Source of the DNA: Quadrisphaera sp. RL12-1S
GTDB taxonomy: Bacteria > Actinomycetota > Actinomycetes > Actinomycetales > Quadrisphaeraceae
Assembly: GCF_014270065.1 (NCBI RefSeq)
Contig: NZ_JACNME010000013.1
Coordinates: 59,884-123,883, forward strand
Direction of reading: 5' to 3'
DNA: 64,000 bases
The number at the start of each line of letters is the position of its first letter. Position 1 is the stretch's first letter. Positions 16,188 to 24,600 of this stretch are shown piece by piece. The position numbers were made by a program, and so were the translations under genes. The notes under the pieces are model-generated. The model saw only the letters and a program-made list of their open reading frames with translations, searched no databases and was not told the origin of the DNA.

Positions 16188-16496
16188 GTGAAGGCACTGC
16201 TGGACGGCGTCGTCGTGGCCGAGGCCGACGACGACGCGATCGTGCGCATCGAGGGCAACGCCTACTTCCCGCCGAGCAGCGTGGTGGACGGGGCGCTGGA
16301 GAAGAGCCCCACGCCGTACACCTGCCCGTGGAAGGGCGTGGCGCAGTACTGGAACGTCACCGCCCACGGCGGCGCCACCGCCACCGACGGCGCGTGGAGC
16401 TACCCCGAGCCGTACCCGAGCTCCTTCGACCGGGTCGGCACCGACTACTCCGGCTACCTGGCCTTCGACAAGGCCCAGCTCACCGTCACCGCCTGA
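16188..16496 (+). CDS. DUF427 domain protein
   Basis: 102 residues, the usual size of this family. It shows the DUF427 pattern DGVVVAEADDDAIVRIEGNA, YFPPSSV, PTPYTCPWKGVAQYWNV, GAWSYPEPYPS and DYSGYLAFDKAQLTV. The fold is a small beta barrel of unknown biochemical role. I prefer GTG 16188 to an ATG at 16170 because GGAGG lies 5-9 nt before it and the family begins with KAxxxGVVLAE. It is followed by a convergent terminator. Confidence 0.85.
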   Translation: MKALLDGVVVAEADDDAIVRIEGNAYFPPSSVVDGALEKSPTPYTCPWKGVAQYWNVTAHGGATATDGAWSYPEPYPSSFDRVGTDYSGYLAFDKAQLTVTA

Positions 16497-16508
16497 CCCG
16501 ACCTCGTC

Positions 16509-16542
16509 CCTCCCCGCACCCCCCTCGGAGGGTGCGGGGAGG
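16509..16542. terminator. 13-bp perfect hairpin between convergent genes
   Basis: CCTCCCCGCACCC (16509-16521) and GGGTGCGGGGAGG (16530-16542) pair perfectly around an 8-nt loop. It lies between the DUF427 stop (16496) and the glycosyltransferase stop (16548) and can serve both transcripts. Confidence 0.7.
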
Positions 16543-16547
16543 AGGCG

Positions 16548-17420
16548 TCAGGACGACGGCGCGAGCGAGGCCTGCAGGGCGGGGGTGGCGTCCGCCAGGT
16601 CCCACCACAGCTGGTGGAGCTCGGCGTACCTCGACCCGGGCTCGGGCCGGCGCTCCCACGGCTTGTCGATGATGTAGTGGATGTTCTTCACCTCGGACGC
16701 GTCCCACACCTGCGGGTGCTGGTGCGGCAGCGTCTTGAGCGCGTTGTACACGTACGGCATCGGCTGCCAGCGACCGTCGAAGAACTCGTTGAGGAAGTCC
16801 TGCTCGGCGAACTGGTAGGCCGACAGGTCCGCCAGCCCGCGCAGCTGCGCGAGCATCGCGGCGTGGACGGCCTCATCGGGCTCGATGACGAGGAACCCGC
16901 CGTTGAAGTACTCCTCCACCCCGGGCTCGCGGACGTGGTCGCCGCCGCGGCAGTGCGTGTAGAAGCAGTTCTGGGGCACCCAGCTGGCCGGGTAGCTGGC
17001 GATCCGGTTGGGGTTGCAGCGGCACGCGTGGCACGCCGCGATCCCGCCGGCCGGCAGCTCCACGGAGAACAGCTCGTCCATCGGCCGCACCACGAGCATG
17101 TCGGCGTCCAGCACCACCAGGCGCGAGAACTCGGTCAGCCCCCAGGCGCCCAGCTTGGTCCACACCTCGGCGAACCGGGCGTTGGCGTAGTGCGCCTCCA
17201 GGGAGGAGTCCGGGCCCACGCGCGGCAGCTCGCGCACCAGGGCGCCGTCGTCGGCGAGCGCCTTGCGCGCGTCGTCGTCGACGTCCTCGGTGACCATCAC
17301 CACGAGCGGGTGCTGGGAGCCGGAGCGGCGCAGGGACGCGTGCAGCGCCCGCACGCCCACGAGGTAGCTCGGCTGCGTGAGCAGCGTCGCCCACGCCGCC
17401 GGCCGCTCGAGCAGGGTCAT
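16548..17420 (-). CDS. Glycosyltransferase family 8 (glycogenin-like)
   Basis: 290 residues. It has the GT8 nucleotide-sugar fold: WATLLTQPSYLVGVRALHASL at the N-terminus, the Mn2+-binding DxD in RLVVLDADMLVVRPMDELF (about residues 95-113), PQNCFYT and NGGFLVIEPDE in the acceptor region, and the C-terminal HYIIDKPW. Such enzymes move a sugar from a nucleotide sugar with retention; the acceptor is unknown. A Cys/His-rich insert (ACHACRCNPN) and CRGGDH are unusual features. Its ATG overlaps the upstream FAD-oxidase stop by 4 nt, so the two act together. Confidence 0.88.
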   Translation of the reverse strand: MTLLERPAAWATLLTQPSYLVGVRALHASLRRSGSQHPLVVMVTEDVDDDARKALADDGALVRELPRVGPDSSLEAHYANARFAEVWTKLGAWGLTEFSRLVVLDADMLVVRPMDELFSVELPAGGIAACHACRCNPNRIASYPASWVPQNCFYTHCRGGDHVREPGVEEYFNGGFLVIEPDEAVHAAMLAQLRGLADLSAYQFAEQDFLNEFFDGRWQPMPYVYNALKTLPHQHPQVWDASEVKNIHYIIDKPWERRPEPGSRYAELHQLWWDLADATPALQASLAPSS

Positions 17421-18829
17421 GCGGCGACCTCTCGCGAGGCCGCCGACGCCGGGAAGAGGCGGTCGGTGAAGGCGTTGCTGAAGACGCGCTCGGGGTCCAG
17501 CGCCTCGCGGACGGCGAGGAAGTCGTCCCAGCGCGGGTACAGCGACGGCCAGTCGTACAGGGAGTCGTCGAAGTACTTGCCCCAGTGGGGGCGGCCGCCC
17601 TCGGCGGCGAGCAGCTTCTCGACCTCCACGAGGAAGTCGACGCCCTCCTCGGAGAGCGAGCCGTCCTCGGCGTAGTAGACGACGAAGCCGAAGTACAGCG
17701 TGTCGCCGCCCTCCGACGGGCTCAGCCAGGCCCGCGACCCGCCGGTGGCGCGCAGGATGATCGGGTAGTGCAGGTGCGGGCTGGTCTCGGCGTGCCAGGC
17801 GCGGATCTTCTCCACGACGGCGGGCGCGCGGTCCAGGGGCACCCCGATCTCCACGTTGATCTGCGGCGTCGCGATGCCGCGCATGAAGACCTGGTAGACG
17901 TCACCGGTCACGTCGGAGAAGTCCTTGAAGCGGGTCACCGTGCGGAACGGCTTGCCCTGCGCGTCGAGGATGCGGGTGTCGGCGCGCATGTGCGCCAGCG
18001 CCGCGTCGACGGCGCGGTTCATCGCGTCGCTGGTCTCGGTGCGCTCCACCAGCTGCCGCCCGCCGGCCTCCCAGGCGGCCAGCTCGGGCGCCGAGGCCCG
18101 CTGCGCGGTCCAGACGTGCACCTTCTCGTCGTCCGGGAACCACCACGCCTTGGCCATCTCGTGGCCGCGGTTCCAGACCAGCAGGTCGTCCTCGAGGGTC
18201 TCGGCGCCGGTGGCGCCCTTGACGCAGGAGTAGACGGCCACCGGCACCGTGCGCAGCGTCACCGCGGTGACCACGCCGAGGGTGCCCAGCCCCACCTGCA
18301 GCGCGCCGAACCACGGGTGGTCGGCGCCGAACTCCTCCACGGAGCCGTCCGCCATCACCAGGCGCAGCGACAGCAGCGCGTCACCGATGGAGGCCTGCTG
18401 CAGCCCCTGGCCGTGCGTGCCGGTGGCCAGCGCCCCGGCGAGGGTCTGCTCGGCGATGACGCCGGGGGACGACGGGAGCATGCGGCCCAGCGCGGCAAGG
18501 GCGTCGTAGACGTCCTGCAGCACGGTGCCGCCCGCGAAGGTGGCCCAGTCCTCCCCGTGGGCGAGCAGGCCGCGGTGGCCGCGCACGTCCAGGAGGACCT
18601 CCTCACCCGAGGAGCCTGCGGGCGCCAGCATGCGGCCGGAGGACATGCGGCTGCCCACCAGCCGCACCCGGCCGGGTCGGGAGGCGAGCAGGGAGCGGAC
18701 CTCGAGCTCGGAGCTCGCCCGCACCAGGGCCGACGCGTCGGCCAGGGTGGAGTTGCGAGCCCAGTTCCACAGACGGCCGGCGTCGTCCTCGGACACGTCA
18801 CGGCGGGGGTACGGACGCTCAGGAGCCAT
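17417..18829 (-). CDS. FAD-linked lactone oxidase (D-arabinono-1,4-lactone/L-gulonolactone oxidase-like)
   Basis: 470 residues. The N-terminal NWARNSTLADAS and the FAD-binding PCMH pattern (VRLVGSRMSSGRMLAP; GGTVLQDVYDALAALGRMLP; LAGALATGTHGQGLQ) match the VAO flavoprotein family. The C-terminal HWGKYFDDSLYDWPSLYP is the HWGK signature of sugar-lactone oxidases. It would oxidise an aldonolactone or polyol with O2 or another acceptor. The ATG at 18829 has AGAGGTC 6-12 nt upstream. It is divergent from hisH and leads a two-gene unit with the GT8 gene, an uncommon pairing that suggests modification of a sugar conjugate. Confidence 0.82.
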   Translation of the reverse strand: MAPERPYPRRDVSEDDAGRLWNWARNSTLADASALVRASSELEVRSLLASRPGRVRLVGSRMSSGRMLAPAGSSGEEVLLDVRGHRGLLAHGEDWATFAGGTVLQDVYDALAALGRMLPSSPGVIAEQTLAGALATGTHGQGLQQASIGDALLSLRLVMADGSVEEFGADHPWFGALQVGLGTLGVVTAVTLRTVPVAVYSCVKGATGAETLEDDLLVWNRGHEMAKAWWFPDDEKVHVWTAQRASAPELAAWEAGGRQLVERTETSDAMNRAVDAALAHMRADTRILDAQGKPFRTVTRFKDFSDVTGDVYQVFMRGIATPQINVEIGVPLDRAPAVVEKIRAWHAETSPHLHYPIILRATGGSRAWLSPSEGGDTLYFGFVVYYAEDGSLSEEGVDFLVEVEKLLAAEGGRPHWGKYFDDSLYDWPSLYPRWDDFLAVREALDPERVFSNAFTDRLFPASAASREVAA

Positions 18830-18979
18830 GGCTTGACCTCTCTTCGCGCGATCCACCGACCTCGCCCGTGTGGCGGGTCGTCCTGCGCGGGCAGGGGCGG
18901 GTGCTCGACGACGCTAACCGCGCCAGGCCCTGTTCGCCGACCGAAGGGGAAGTGGTCTGGGTCACACCCCACCAGCGCC

Positions 18980-18985
18980 TAGCCT
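18980..18985 (+). promoter_or_regulatory. -10 box upstream of hisH
   Basis: TAGCCT ends 6 nt before the GTG of hisH, which suggests that this separated part of the his pathway is transcribed from its own leaderless promoter. No good -35 is visible. Confidence 0.45.
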
Positions 18986-18991
18986 GGGAGC

Positions 18992-19693
18992 GTGACCAGT
19001 GACACGGCCGCGACCAGCACGAACGCCACCACCGGCGGGACCCGGCGCCCCCGCGTCGTCGTCCTCGACTACGGCTTCGGCAACGTGCGCTCCGCCGTGC
19101 GGGCCCTCGAACGGGTGGGCGCGGACGTCGAGCTCACCGCCGACCGGCGCGCCGCGCAGGAGGCCGACGGCCTCGTGGTCCCCGGCGTCGGCGCCTTCGA
19201 GGCGTGCGTGCAGGGCATCAGGGGAGTGCGTGGTGACGAGGTGGTGGACCGGCGCCTGGCCGGCGGCCGCCCCGTGCTCGGCATCTGCGTGGGCCTGCAG
19301 GTGATGTTCGCCCGCGGCGTCGAGCACGGCGTCCAGAGCGAGGGGCTGGGGGAGTGGCCCGGCACCGTCGAGCGCCTGCCCGCCGCCGTGGTCCCGCACA
19401 TGGGCTGGAACACCGTCGACGCGCCGCAGGGCTCGGTGCTCTTCGACGGCGTCGCCGACGAGCGCTTCTACTTCGTCCACTCCTACGGCGTGCAGCGCTG
19501 GGAGATGGACGACGACGTCCGGGAGGACGGAACGCTGCGCCGCCGCCGGCCGCTCGTCACGTGGGCCGAGCACGGCGCCCCCTTCGTGGCCGCCGTGGAG
19601 AACGGGCCGCTGTCGGCCACGCAGTTCCACCCGGAGAAGTCCGGCGACGCCGGCGCCCAGCTGCTGCGCAACTGGGTCACCTCCCTGCGATGA
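18992..19693 (+). CDS. hisH: Imidazole glycerol phosphate synthase, glutaminase subunit
   Basis: 233 residues, the class I glutamine amidotransferase half of IGP synthase; it supplies ammonia to HisF. The catalytic triad is visible: Cys in [15 protein letters not shown] (about residue 96), and His and Glu in QFHPEKSG (about 211-213). The [13 protein letters not shown] segment and VPHMGWNTV are typical. The N-terminus has a Thr/Ala-rich extension of about 20 residues. Its stop overlaps an amidohydrolase gene by 4 nt rather than hisA. hisF, its obligate partner, is not in the window. Confidence 0.95.
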   Translation: MTSDTAATSTNATTGGTRRPRVVVLDYGFGNVRSAVRALERVGADVELTADRRAAQEADGLVVPGVGAFEACVQGIRGVRGDEVVDRRLAGGRPVLGICVGLQVMFARGVEHGVQSEGLGEWPGTVERLPAAVVPHMGWNTVDAPQGSVLFDGVADERFYFVHSYGVQRWEMDDDVREDGTLRRRRPLVTWAEHGAPFVAAVENGPLSATQFHPEKSGDAGAQLLRNWVTSLR

Positions 19694-21357
19694 GCGCCGG
19701 CGCCTCCGGGACCAGCACGGCTGACCTGCTCCTGGTCGACGCCGACGTCGTCACCCTCGACCCGGCCCAGCCCCGCGCCCGCGCGGTCGCGGTCTCCCGC
19801 GGGGTGGTCGTGGACGTCGGCGGCGACGAGGTGGCGCGGCGCTGGCGCGGCGCCCGCACGGAGGTCGTCCCCCTCGGCGGCGCCGCGCTCACCCCCGGCT
19901 GGGTGGACGGCCACTCCCACCCCGTCGGCAGCCTCACGATGTCCGCGGGCGCCGACCTCACCGCCGTCCGCACGCTGGACCAGCTGCGCGAGCGCCTCGC
20001 GCAGCTGGCCCGCACGAGCACCGACGGCTGGGTGCAGGGCTGGGGCCTCGTGCCCGACGTCTTCCCCGGCGGGGTGCCGCGCGCCGACCTCGTCGACGAC
20101 GCGCTCGGCGCGAGCGACGGCGACGGCGGCGCCCGCGCGTTCCTGCGGATGGCCGACGTCCACTCCGCGCTGGTGAGCACGTCGCTGCTGCGGGCCGCCG
20201 GCATCGACGGGCCCCGGCGCTTCCCCAGCGCCTCCGAGGTGGTCTGCGACCCCGACGGCACCCCCACGGGGTTCCTCCTGGAGTGGGACGCCATGGCGCT
20301 CGCGGAGCGGCTCGCTCCGGCGCTGCCGGACGCGCAGCTGCGCTCCCGGCTGCGCTCGCTGCTCGACGGCATGGCCGCGCAGGGCCTGGTGGGCGCCCAG
20401 GTCATGGACGGCGACGCCGCCTCGCTCGACCTGCTCGACCGGCTCGAGGGCGACGGTGACCTGCCCCTGCGGCTGCGCGTCGCCCCGTTCTGCATGCCCG
20501 GGGTCGACGACGACGCCCTCGCCCAGCTCGTCGCGTGGCAGGAGCGCACCGGGCGGCGCTGGCGGGTGGCGGGCGTCAAGCTCATGATCGACGGGACCAT
20601 CGACGGCGGCACCGCCTGGCTGGACCACGCCGACGCGAACGGGGAGAGCACCGGCTCGTACTGGCGCGACCCGCAGGCCTACGCGCGGGCCGTGCGGGCC
20701 CTGGACGCCGCCGGGGTCCCCACCGTCACCCACGCCATCGGGGACGGCGGGGTGCGCTTCGTGCTGGACGTGCTCGAGCCGCTGGGCCCGCCGGGAGCTC
20801 CGGACGGTCCGCCCGGACGCCGGGCCGCGCACCGTCTCGAGCACCTCGAGACGCTCCCGGACGACCTCGTCACCCGCATCGGCCGCTCGGGCATCACGGC
20901 CTCGATGCAGCCGACGCACTGCTCGAACTTCGTGGCCGCCGACGGCAGTGACAACTGGTCGGTGCGCCTGGGCCCCGAGCGTGCGGGCCACGGCTGGCGC
21001 GTCCGCGACCTGCTGGAGTCCGGCGCGCTGGTGGTGCTCGGCTCTGACTGGCCCGTGGCCGACTTCGACGTGCGTTCGATCATGGCCGCCGCCCAGCTGC
21101 GCCGTCCCGTCGAGGACGACGACGCCGCGCCCGTCGGCCCCGACCAGGCCATCAGCGCCGCGGCGGCGCTGGCCGGGTTCACCCGCGCCCCGGCGCTGGC
21201 GGCGGGGGACGCGGCGCGCGGGGTCATCCGCGTGGGGGCCGCGGCGGACCTCACGGCCGTGGGGGCCGACCCGACCACCGCGCCGCCCGCCGACCTGGCG
21301 GCCGCGCCCGTGCTGCTGACCGTGGTCGGAGGAACCCCCGTGCACCGCGCCGTCTGA
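19690..21357 (+). CDS. Amidohydrolase family protein (YtcJ-like, Amidohydro_3)
   Basis: 555 residues. The metal-dependent hydrolase motifs are in order: [13 protein letters not shown] (HxH) at about residues 75-87, a HAIGDGG histidine, [10 protein letters not shown], and LGSDWPV with the final Asp. A small N-terminal beta sandwich ([20 protein letters not shown]) and a matching C-terminal part ([17 protein letters not shown]) frame the barrel. The substrate is probably an amide or N-formyl compound but is not identifiable. It overlaps hisH by 4 nt, so it is co-translated with it, although no role in histidine synthesis is known for the family. Confidence 0.88.
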   Translation: MSAGASGTSTADLLLVDADVVTLDPAQPRARAVAVSRGVVVDVGGDEVARRWRGARTEVVPLGGAALTPGWVDGHSHPVGSLTMSAGADLTAVRTLDQLRERLAQLARTSTDGWVQGWGLVPDVFPGGVPRADLVDDALGASDGDGGARAFLRMADVHSALVSTSLLRAAGIDGPRRFPSASEVVCDPDGTPTGFLLEWDAMALAERLAPALPDAQLRSRLRSLLDGMAAQGLVGAQVMDGDAASLDLLDRLEGDGDLPLRLRVAPFCMPGVDDDALAQLVAWQERTGRRWRVAGVKLMIDGTIDGGTAWLDHADANGESTGSYWRDPQAYARAVRALDAAGVPTVTHAIGDGGVRFVLDVLEPLGPPGAPDGPPGRRAAHRLEHLETLPDDLVTRIGRSGITASMQPTHCSNFVAADGSDNWSVRLGPERAGHGWRVRDLLESGALVVLGSDWPVADFDVRSIMAAAQLRRPVEDDDAAPVGPDQAISAAAALAGFTRAPALAAGDAARGVIRVGAAADLTAVGADPTTAPPADLAAAPVLLTVVGGTPVHRAV

Positions 21358-21379
21358 CGGGAGCGCCCCACGCCCGGAA

Positions 21380-21471
21380 GTGTCGGAACCCCGCCCTGTG
21401 GTGTCGGAACTCTGCCCAGACGTGTCGGAACCGGGGCCGGGTTCCGACACGTCGAGACGGGGTTCCGACAC
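21380..21471. repeat. Five-copy alternating repeat with 21-nt period (three forward, two reverse)
   Basis: Three forward copies of GTGTCGGAAC begin at 21380, 21401 and 21422, exactly 21 nt apart. Two reverse copies (GGTTCCGACAC) begin at 21440 and 21461, also 21 nt apart. The innermost pair makes a perfect 12-bp hairpin (21421-21432 with 21440-21451, 7-nt loop), and the next copies can extend or compete with it. It follows the amidohydrolase stop at 21357. Confidence 0.85.
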
Positions 21472-21666
21472 CTCCTGACGCGGCGGGGCACCTGGTAGCC
21501 CGGAGCGTCCGGCGCCATCGCCCCTCCACCCCGCTCGACCGAGGGAGCTGCGCGCCACACCGGCTCCCCGAGAACGAGGCGGTGGTGGCGCTGAGGTGCT
21601 TGATCGTGGAGGAGGGGGGCCGCTGGCCGTCGGGCGTCTCTGCCACCACGCGTTACCGTCGGTCCG
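21472..21666. other. Remainder of the intergenic region before the lipoprotein gene
   Basis: Together with the repeat at 21380-21471 this fills the 309-nt gap between the amidohydrolase and lipoprotein genes. I see no coding potential. The last part holds the -10 box TACCGT (21654-21659), 7 nt before the lipoprotein GTG, consistent with a leaderless promoter. Confidence 0.4.
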
Positions 21667-22194
21667 GTGATCAGCGCCCTCACCCGCCCTGCCGTGCTCG
21701 CCGTTGCCGTCCTGGCGCTGAGCGCCTGCAGCGGAGGGTCCGGCGGCCAGGCGGCACCGACCGCCGCCGGGCCGACCTCCAGCGCCACCTCCGCGCCGGC
21801 GCCCTTGGAGACCTCGTCGAGCACCGGCGCGGCGGGCACGCAGGACCAGGTGGTCGCCAAGTTCTGCTCCGACCGCGCTGAGCTGACCGACCTCGGCTCC
21901 CAGATCGAGGCGGGCGGTCTGCCGGCGGCGATCCAGCGGCTGCCGGAGTTCGTCCAGCGCATGGACGCCATCCAGCCGCCGGACGCCGTCAAGGCCGACT
22001 TCACCGAGTACCGCGCCGCGTGGGCCTCGATCAGCGACGCGCTGCGGGACGGGTCCCCGGAGGACCCCGCCCTGCAGGCGAAGGTGCAGGCGGCGGTCGC
22101 GGCCCACCCCGACGCGCAGGCCGTCGAGGACCGCCTGAAGACGTGGTCGGACGCCAACTGCCCGGCCGCCTCCACGTCGCCGTCCGCGGGCTGA
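21667..22194 (+). CDS. Small lipoprotein of unknown function
   Basis: 175 residues. The N-terminus is a lipoprotein signal peptide with the lipobox LSAC (Cys at about residue 21), followed by a Ser/Thr/Ala/Pro-rich linker to about residue 60. A helical domain follows (QDQVVAKFCSDRAELTDLGS; RLPEFVQRMDAIQPPDAVKA). Two further Cys (in KFCSD and DANCPAA) could form a disulfide. It should be anchored on the outer face of the membrane. No family is recognised. The GTG at 21667 has TACCGT 7 nt upstream. Confidence 0.8.
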   Translation: MISALTRPAVLAVAVLALSACSGGSGGQAAPTAAGPTSSATSAPAPLETSSSTGAAGTQDQVVAKFCSDRAELTDLGSQIEAGGLPAAIQRLPEFVQRMDAIQPPDAVKADFTEYRAAWASISDALRDGSPEDPALQAKVQAAVAAHPDAQAVEDRLKTWSDANCPAASTSPSAG

Positions 22195-22216
22195 CCGAGC
22201 TGGTCAGCTCGCGGAC
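22182..22216. terminator. 15-bp hairpin between convergent genes
   Basis: Arms at 22182-22196 and 22202-22216 pair with one mismatch around a 5-nt loop. The stem includes the stop codon of the lipoprotein gene (22192-22194) and precedes the DUF2252 stop (22235) on the other strand. Confidence 0.6.
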
Positions 22217-22234
22217 GGCCCAGGTCAGCGCAGC

Positions 22235-23686
22235 TCAGAGGCCGGGGAAGGCCCCGTTGCGGAAGCTGTCCACGAACAGGCGGAAGTCGTCGCGGACCAC
22301 CTCGGCGTAGCCGAGCGCGAACGCCACGGCGTCAGCCGCGAACAGCTCGTCGCCGCTGCGCCCCGCGTCGTCGTCCTCCCCGGCGGCGTCGAGGACGGCG
22401 ACGACGGCCTCCTCCACCTGGAAGGGCACCTCCCCGCCGTCGCTGGAGGAGTCGGCTACGCAGTGCACCTTGGCGGTGGCCCGGCCGAGGTCGCGCAGCA
22501 GCGCGACGGCCTGGTCGGGCTCGTCGACGTCGTCCCAGTCGAGGTCAGCGGTGTACGGCGAGACCTCGCTGACCACGTAGCCGACGCCGTCGATCTGCGT
22601 GTGGCCGAGCCACGGGTCGGCGTGGGCCTGCAGCGCCCGCTGGCTGACAGCCGTGCGGTGGCCGTGGTCGGTGAAGAGCGCGGTCGACCCGCCCTCCGCC
22701 ATCAGGCTGCCGACCACCCGTGACGGCGCGGCCACCACGCCCTGCTTCATCGACAGGAGCACGTCGTTCTCCATCGCCTGCGTGCGCCCCTCCAGCAGCA
22801 GGCTGTACGTGCGCAGGCCCGCGCTGCCGATCCCGATGCCGGAGCGGCCGACGACGTCCTTGACGTGGTACTCGATCCGCTCGCCGCGCTTGGCCTCCGG
22901 GATCGTCTCGAGGTACCTGTCGAAGGCCTCCAGCACGGTGGCGCGCTCGGCGTCGTCGAGGCGGCGGTGCAGCGCGGTGTCGCGGAAGCGCCGGTCGACC
23001 GTGGCCTCGGGCCCGGCGTCGGCGATCTCCGTCTCGGCGTCGAGCAGGTCGATCCGCCGGGAGGCGCGCGCCTCCTCCAGCGCGTCGTGGACGGGGCCGG
23101 TGGTGTTGTCGAGCCGCAGGGCGAAGGCCGAGTCGTCGTCGCGGGTGGCGAAGGCGCGCACCTGCGCGGTGTAGGCGCCGCAGTAGGCCTCCACCATCCG
23201 CTGGATGTCCGCGTCGGCGAACGCCTTGGCCACCCCGAGCAGCGCCACTGACGCCGCCATCCGCCACACGTCCCACGTGAACGGCGCGAGGTAGGCCTCG
23301 TCGAAGTCGTTGACGTCGAAGACCAGCTGGCCCTGGTCGTTCATGTACGTGCCGTAGTTCTCGGCGTGCAGGTCCCCCTGGATCCACACCCGGCTGGTGC
23401 GCTCGTCGGCCCACCGGTCCGTCCCCGCGACCTCCGGGGCGGCGACGTCGGCGTAGAACAGGCACGCGCTGCCGCGGTAGAAGGTCCACGGGCTGCCCGC
23501 CATCTTCCGGAACCGCTTGCGGAAGGCCACCGGGTCGCCCTCGATGAGCGGGGCGAAGGCGTCGAGGAGGACGGCGACGACGTGCTCGCGGCGCTCCTCC
23601 GGCTCGCGCCGGCGCACCGCGGCGACGACGGGGTGGTCCTGCTGCGAGGCGGTCTGGGGGGCGGGCGCGTCGCTGTCTCTGGACAC
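22235..23686 (-). CDS. DUF2252 family protein (kinase-like fold)
   Basis: 483 residues. The conserved core [20 protein letters not shown] then [16 protein letters not shown] resembles the catalytic and metal-binding loops of aminoglycoside-phosphotransferase-like kinases, and is the signature of DUF2252. [13 protein letters not shown] lies upstream and [19 protein letters not shown] with RTYSLLLEG in the middle. The biochemical function is not established. The GTG at 23686 is the first start before [10 protein letters not shown]; the longer frame upstream has no homologous features. It is a single gene, divergent from hisA. Confidence 0.85.
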   Translation of the reverse strand: MSRDSDAPAPQTASQQDHPVVAAVRRREPEERREHVVAVLLDAFAPLIEGDPVAFRKRFRKMAGSPWTFYRGSACLFYADVAAPEVAGTDRWADERTSRVWIQGDLHAENYGTYMNDQGQLVFDVNDFDEAYLAPFTWDVWRMAASVALLGVAKAFADADIQRMVEAYCGAYTAQVRAFATRDDDSAFALRLDNTTGPVHDALEEARASRRIDLLDAETEIADAGPEATVDRRFRDTALHRRLDDAERATVLEAFDRYLETIPEAKRGERIEYHVKDVVGRSGIGIGSAGLRTYSLLLEGRTQAMENDVLLSMKQGVVAAPSRVVGSLMAEGGSTALFTDHGHRTAVSQRALQAHADPWLGHTQIDGVGYVVSEVSPYTADLDWDDVDEPDQAVALLRDLGRATAKVHCVADSSSDGGEVPFQVEEAVVAVLDAAGEDDDAGRSGDELFAADAVAFALGYAEVVRDDFRLFVDSFRNGAFPGL

Positions 23687-23779
23687 GGCGCCCAGCCTGG
23701 TGGCGTCCGCCGCCGCCGACCACCCGACCAGCCCGGCCCGTGGACGGGCGGCACCCGCGGGGCTGGGAGGATGGCGCCC

Positions 23780-24538
23780 GTGAGCAGTGAGACCACCCTC
23801 CCCTCGAGCGCCGCCCGCCTGCAGCTGCTGCCCGCCGTGGACGTGGCCGACGGCCAGGCCGTCCGCCTGGTGCAGGGGGAGGCCGGCTCGGAGACCCACT
23901 ACGGCGCTCCGCTCGACGCCGCGCTCGCCTGGCAGGAGGGCGGCGCGGAGTGGATCCACCTCGTCGACCTCGACGCCGCCTTCGGCCGCGGCTCCAACGC
24001 CGAGCTGCTCGCGTCCGTGGTCGGCGCGCTCGACGTGGACGTGGAGCTGTCCGGCGGCATCCGCGACGACGCCTCCCTCGAGCGCGCGCTGAGCACCGGC
24101 TGCCGCCGCGTGAACCTCGGCACCGCCGCCCTGGAGGACCCGGAGTGGACCGCCAGCGCCATCGCCCGCCACGGCGACCGCATCGCCGTGGGCCTGGACG
24201 TGCGCGGCACCACGCTGGCCGCGCGCGGCTGGACCAAGGACGGCGGCGACCTGTGGGAGGTGCTCGCCCGCCTCGACCGCGACGGCTGCTCCCGCTACGT
24301 GGTCACCGACGTCACCAAGGACGGCACGCTGCGCGGCCCGAACACCGAGCTGCTCGCCCAGGTGTGCGCCGCCACGGACGCCCCGGTCATCGCGTCGGGG
24401 GGCATCAGCTCCCTGGACGACCTGCGCGAGCTGCGCGCCCTCGTGGGTGACGGCGTGGAGGGCGCGATCGTCGGCAAGGCGCTGTACGCGGGGGCGTTCA
24501 CGCTGCCCGAGGCGCTCGACGTCGCCGGCCGCCCCTGA
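23780..24538 (+). CDS. hisA: Phosphoribosyl isomerase HisA/PriA
   Basis: 252 residues, a (beta-alpha)8 barrel. The catalytic Asp residues are in [19 protein letters not shown] and [17 protein letters not shown], with phosphate loops ELSGGIRDD and [13 protein letters not shown]. In actinobacteria this enzyme (PriA) usually performs both the HisA and the TrpF isomerisation; dual activity here is inferred from lineage, not from sequence. I prefer GTG 23780 to ATG 23771 because GGGAGG ends directly before that ATG but 9 nt before the GTG. It is separated from hisH by three unrelated genes, and hisF does not follow. Confidence 0.93.
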   Translation: MSSETTLPSSAARLQLLPAVDVADGQAVRLVQGEAGSETHYGAPLDAALAWQEGGAEWIHLVDLDAAFGRGSNAELLASVVGALDVDVELSGGIRDDASLERALSTGCRRVNLGTAALEDPEWTASAIARHGDRIAVGLDVRGTTLAARGWTKDGGDLWEVLARLDRDGCSRYVVTDVTKDGTLRGPNTELLAQVCAATDAPVIASGGISSLDDLRELRALVGDGVEGAIVGKALYAGAFTLPEALDVAGRP

Positions 24539-24551
24539 CCCGCCCCCCCGA

Positions 24552-24600
24552 CCGTGATCATGGACCTCCGAAGCACTTTCAAGCCGTGATCATGGACCCC
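24552..24600. repeat. Direct repeat of the GTGATCATGGAC family
   Basis: Two copies of CCGTGATCATGGACC begin at 24551-24552 and 24584-24585, 33 nt apart, after the hisA stop. The unit between them (CTCCGAAGCACTTTCAAG) matches the element at 570-651 read on its other strand and the element at 61411-61460. The second copy contains the ATG used here as the start of the SseB-like gene. Confidence 0.8.

Noticed and set aside
21380..21471. CRISPR array
   Set aside because: The copies are about 10-12 nt, change orientation and have no unique spacers of 30 nt or so; no cas genes are near.
19483..22107. A long minus-strand frame opposite hisH and the amidohydrolase
   Set aside because: Shadow of the real genes; the sequence is Arg/Gly/Ala-rich without motifs.
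24552..24600. Phage or integrative-element attachment site
   Set aside because: Direct repeats are present, but there is no integrase, no tRNA and no foreign-looking DNA between copies; the same unit recurs at several unrelated loci.
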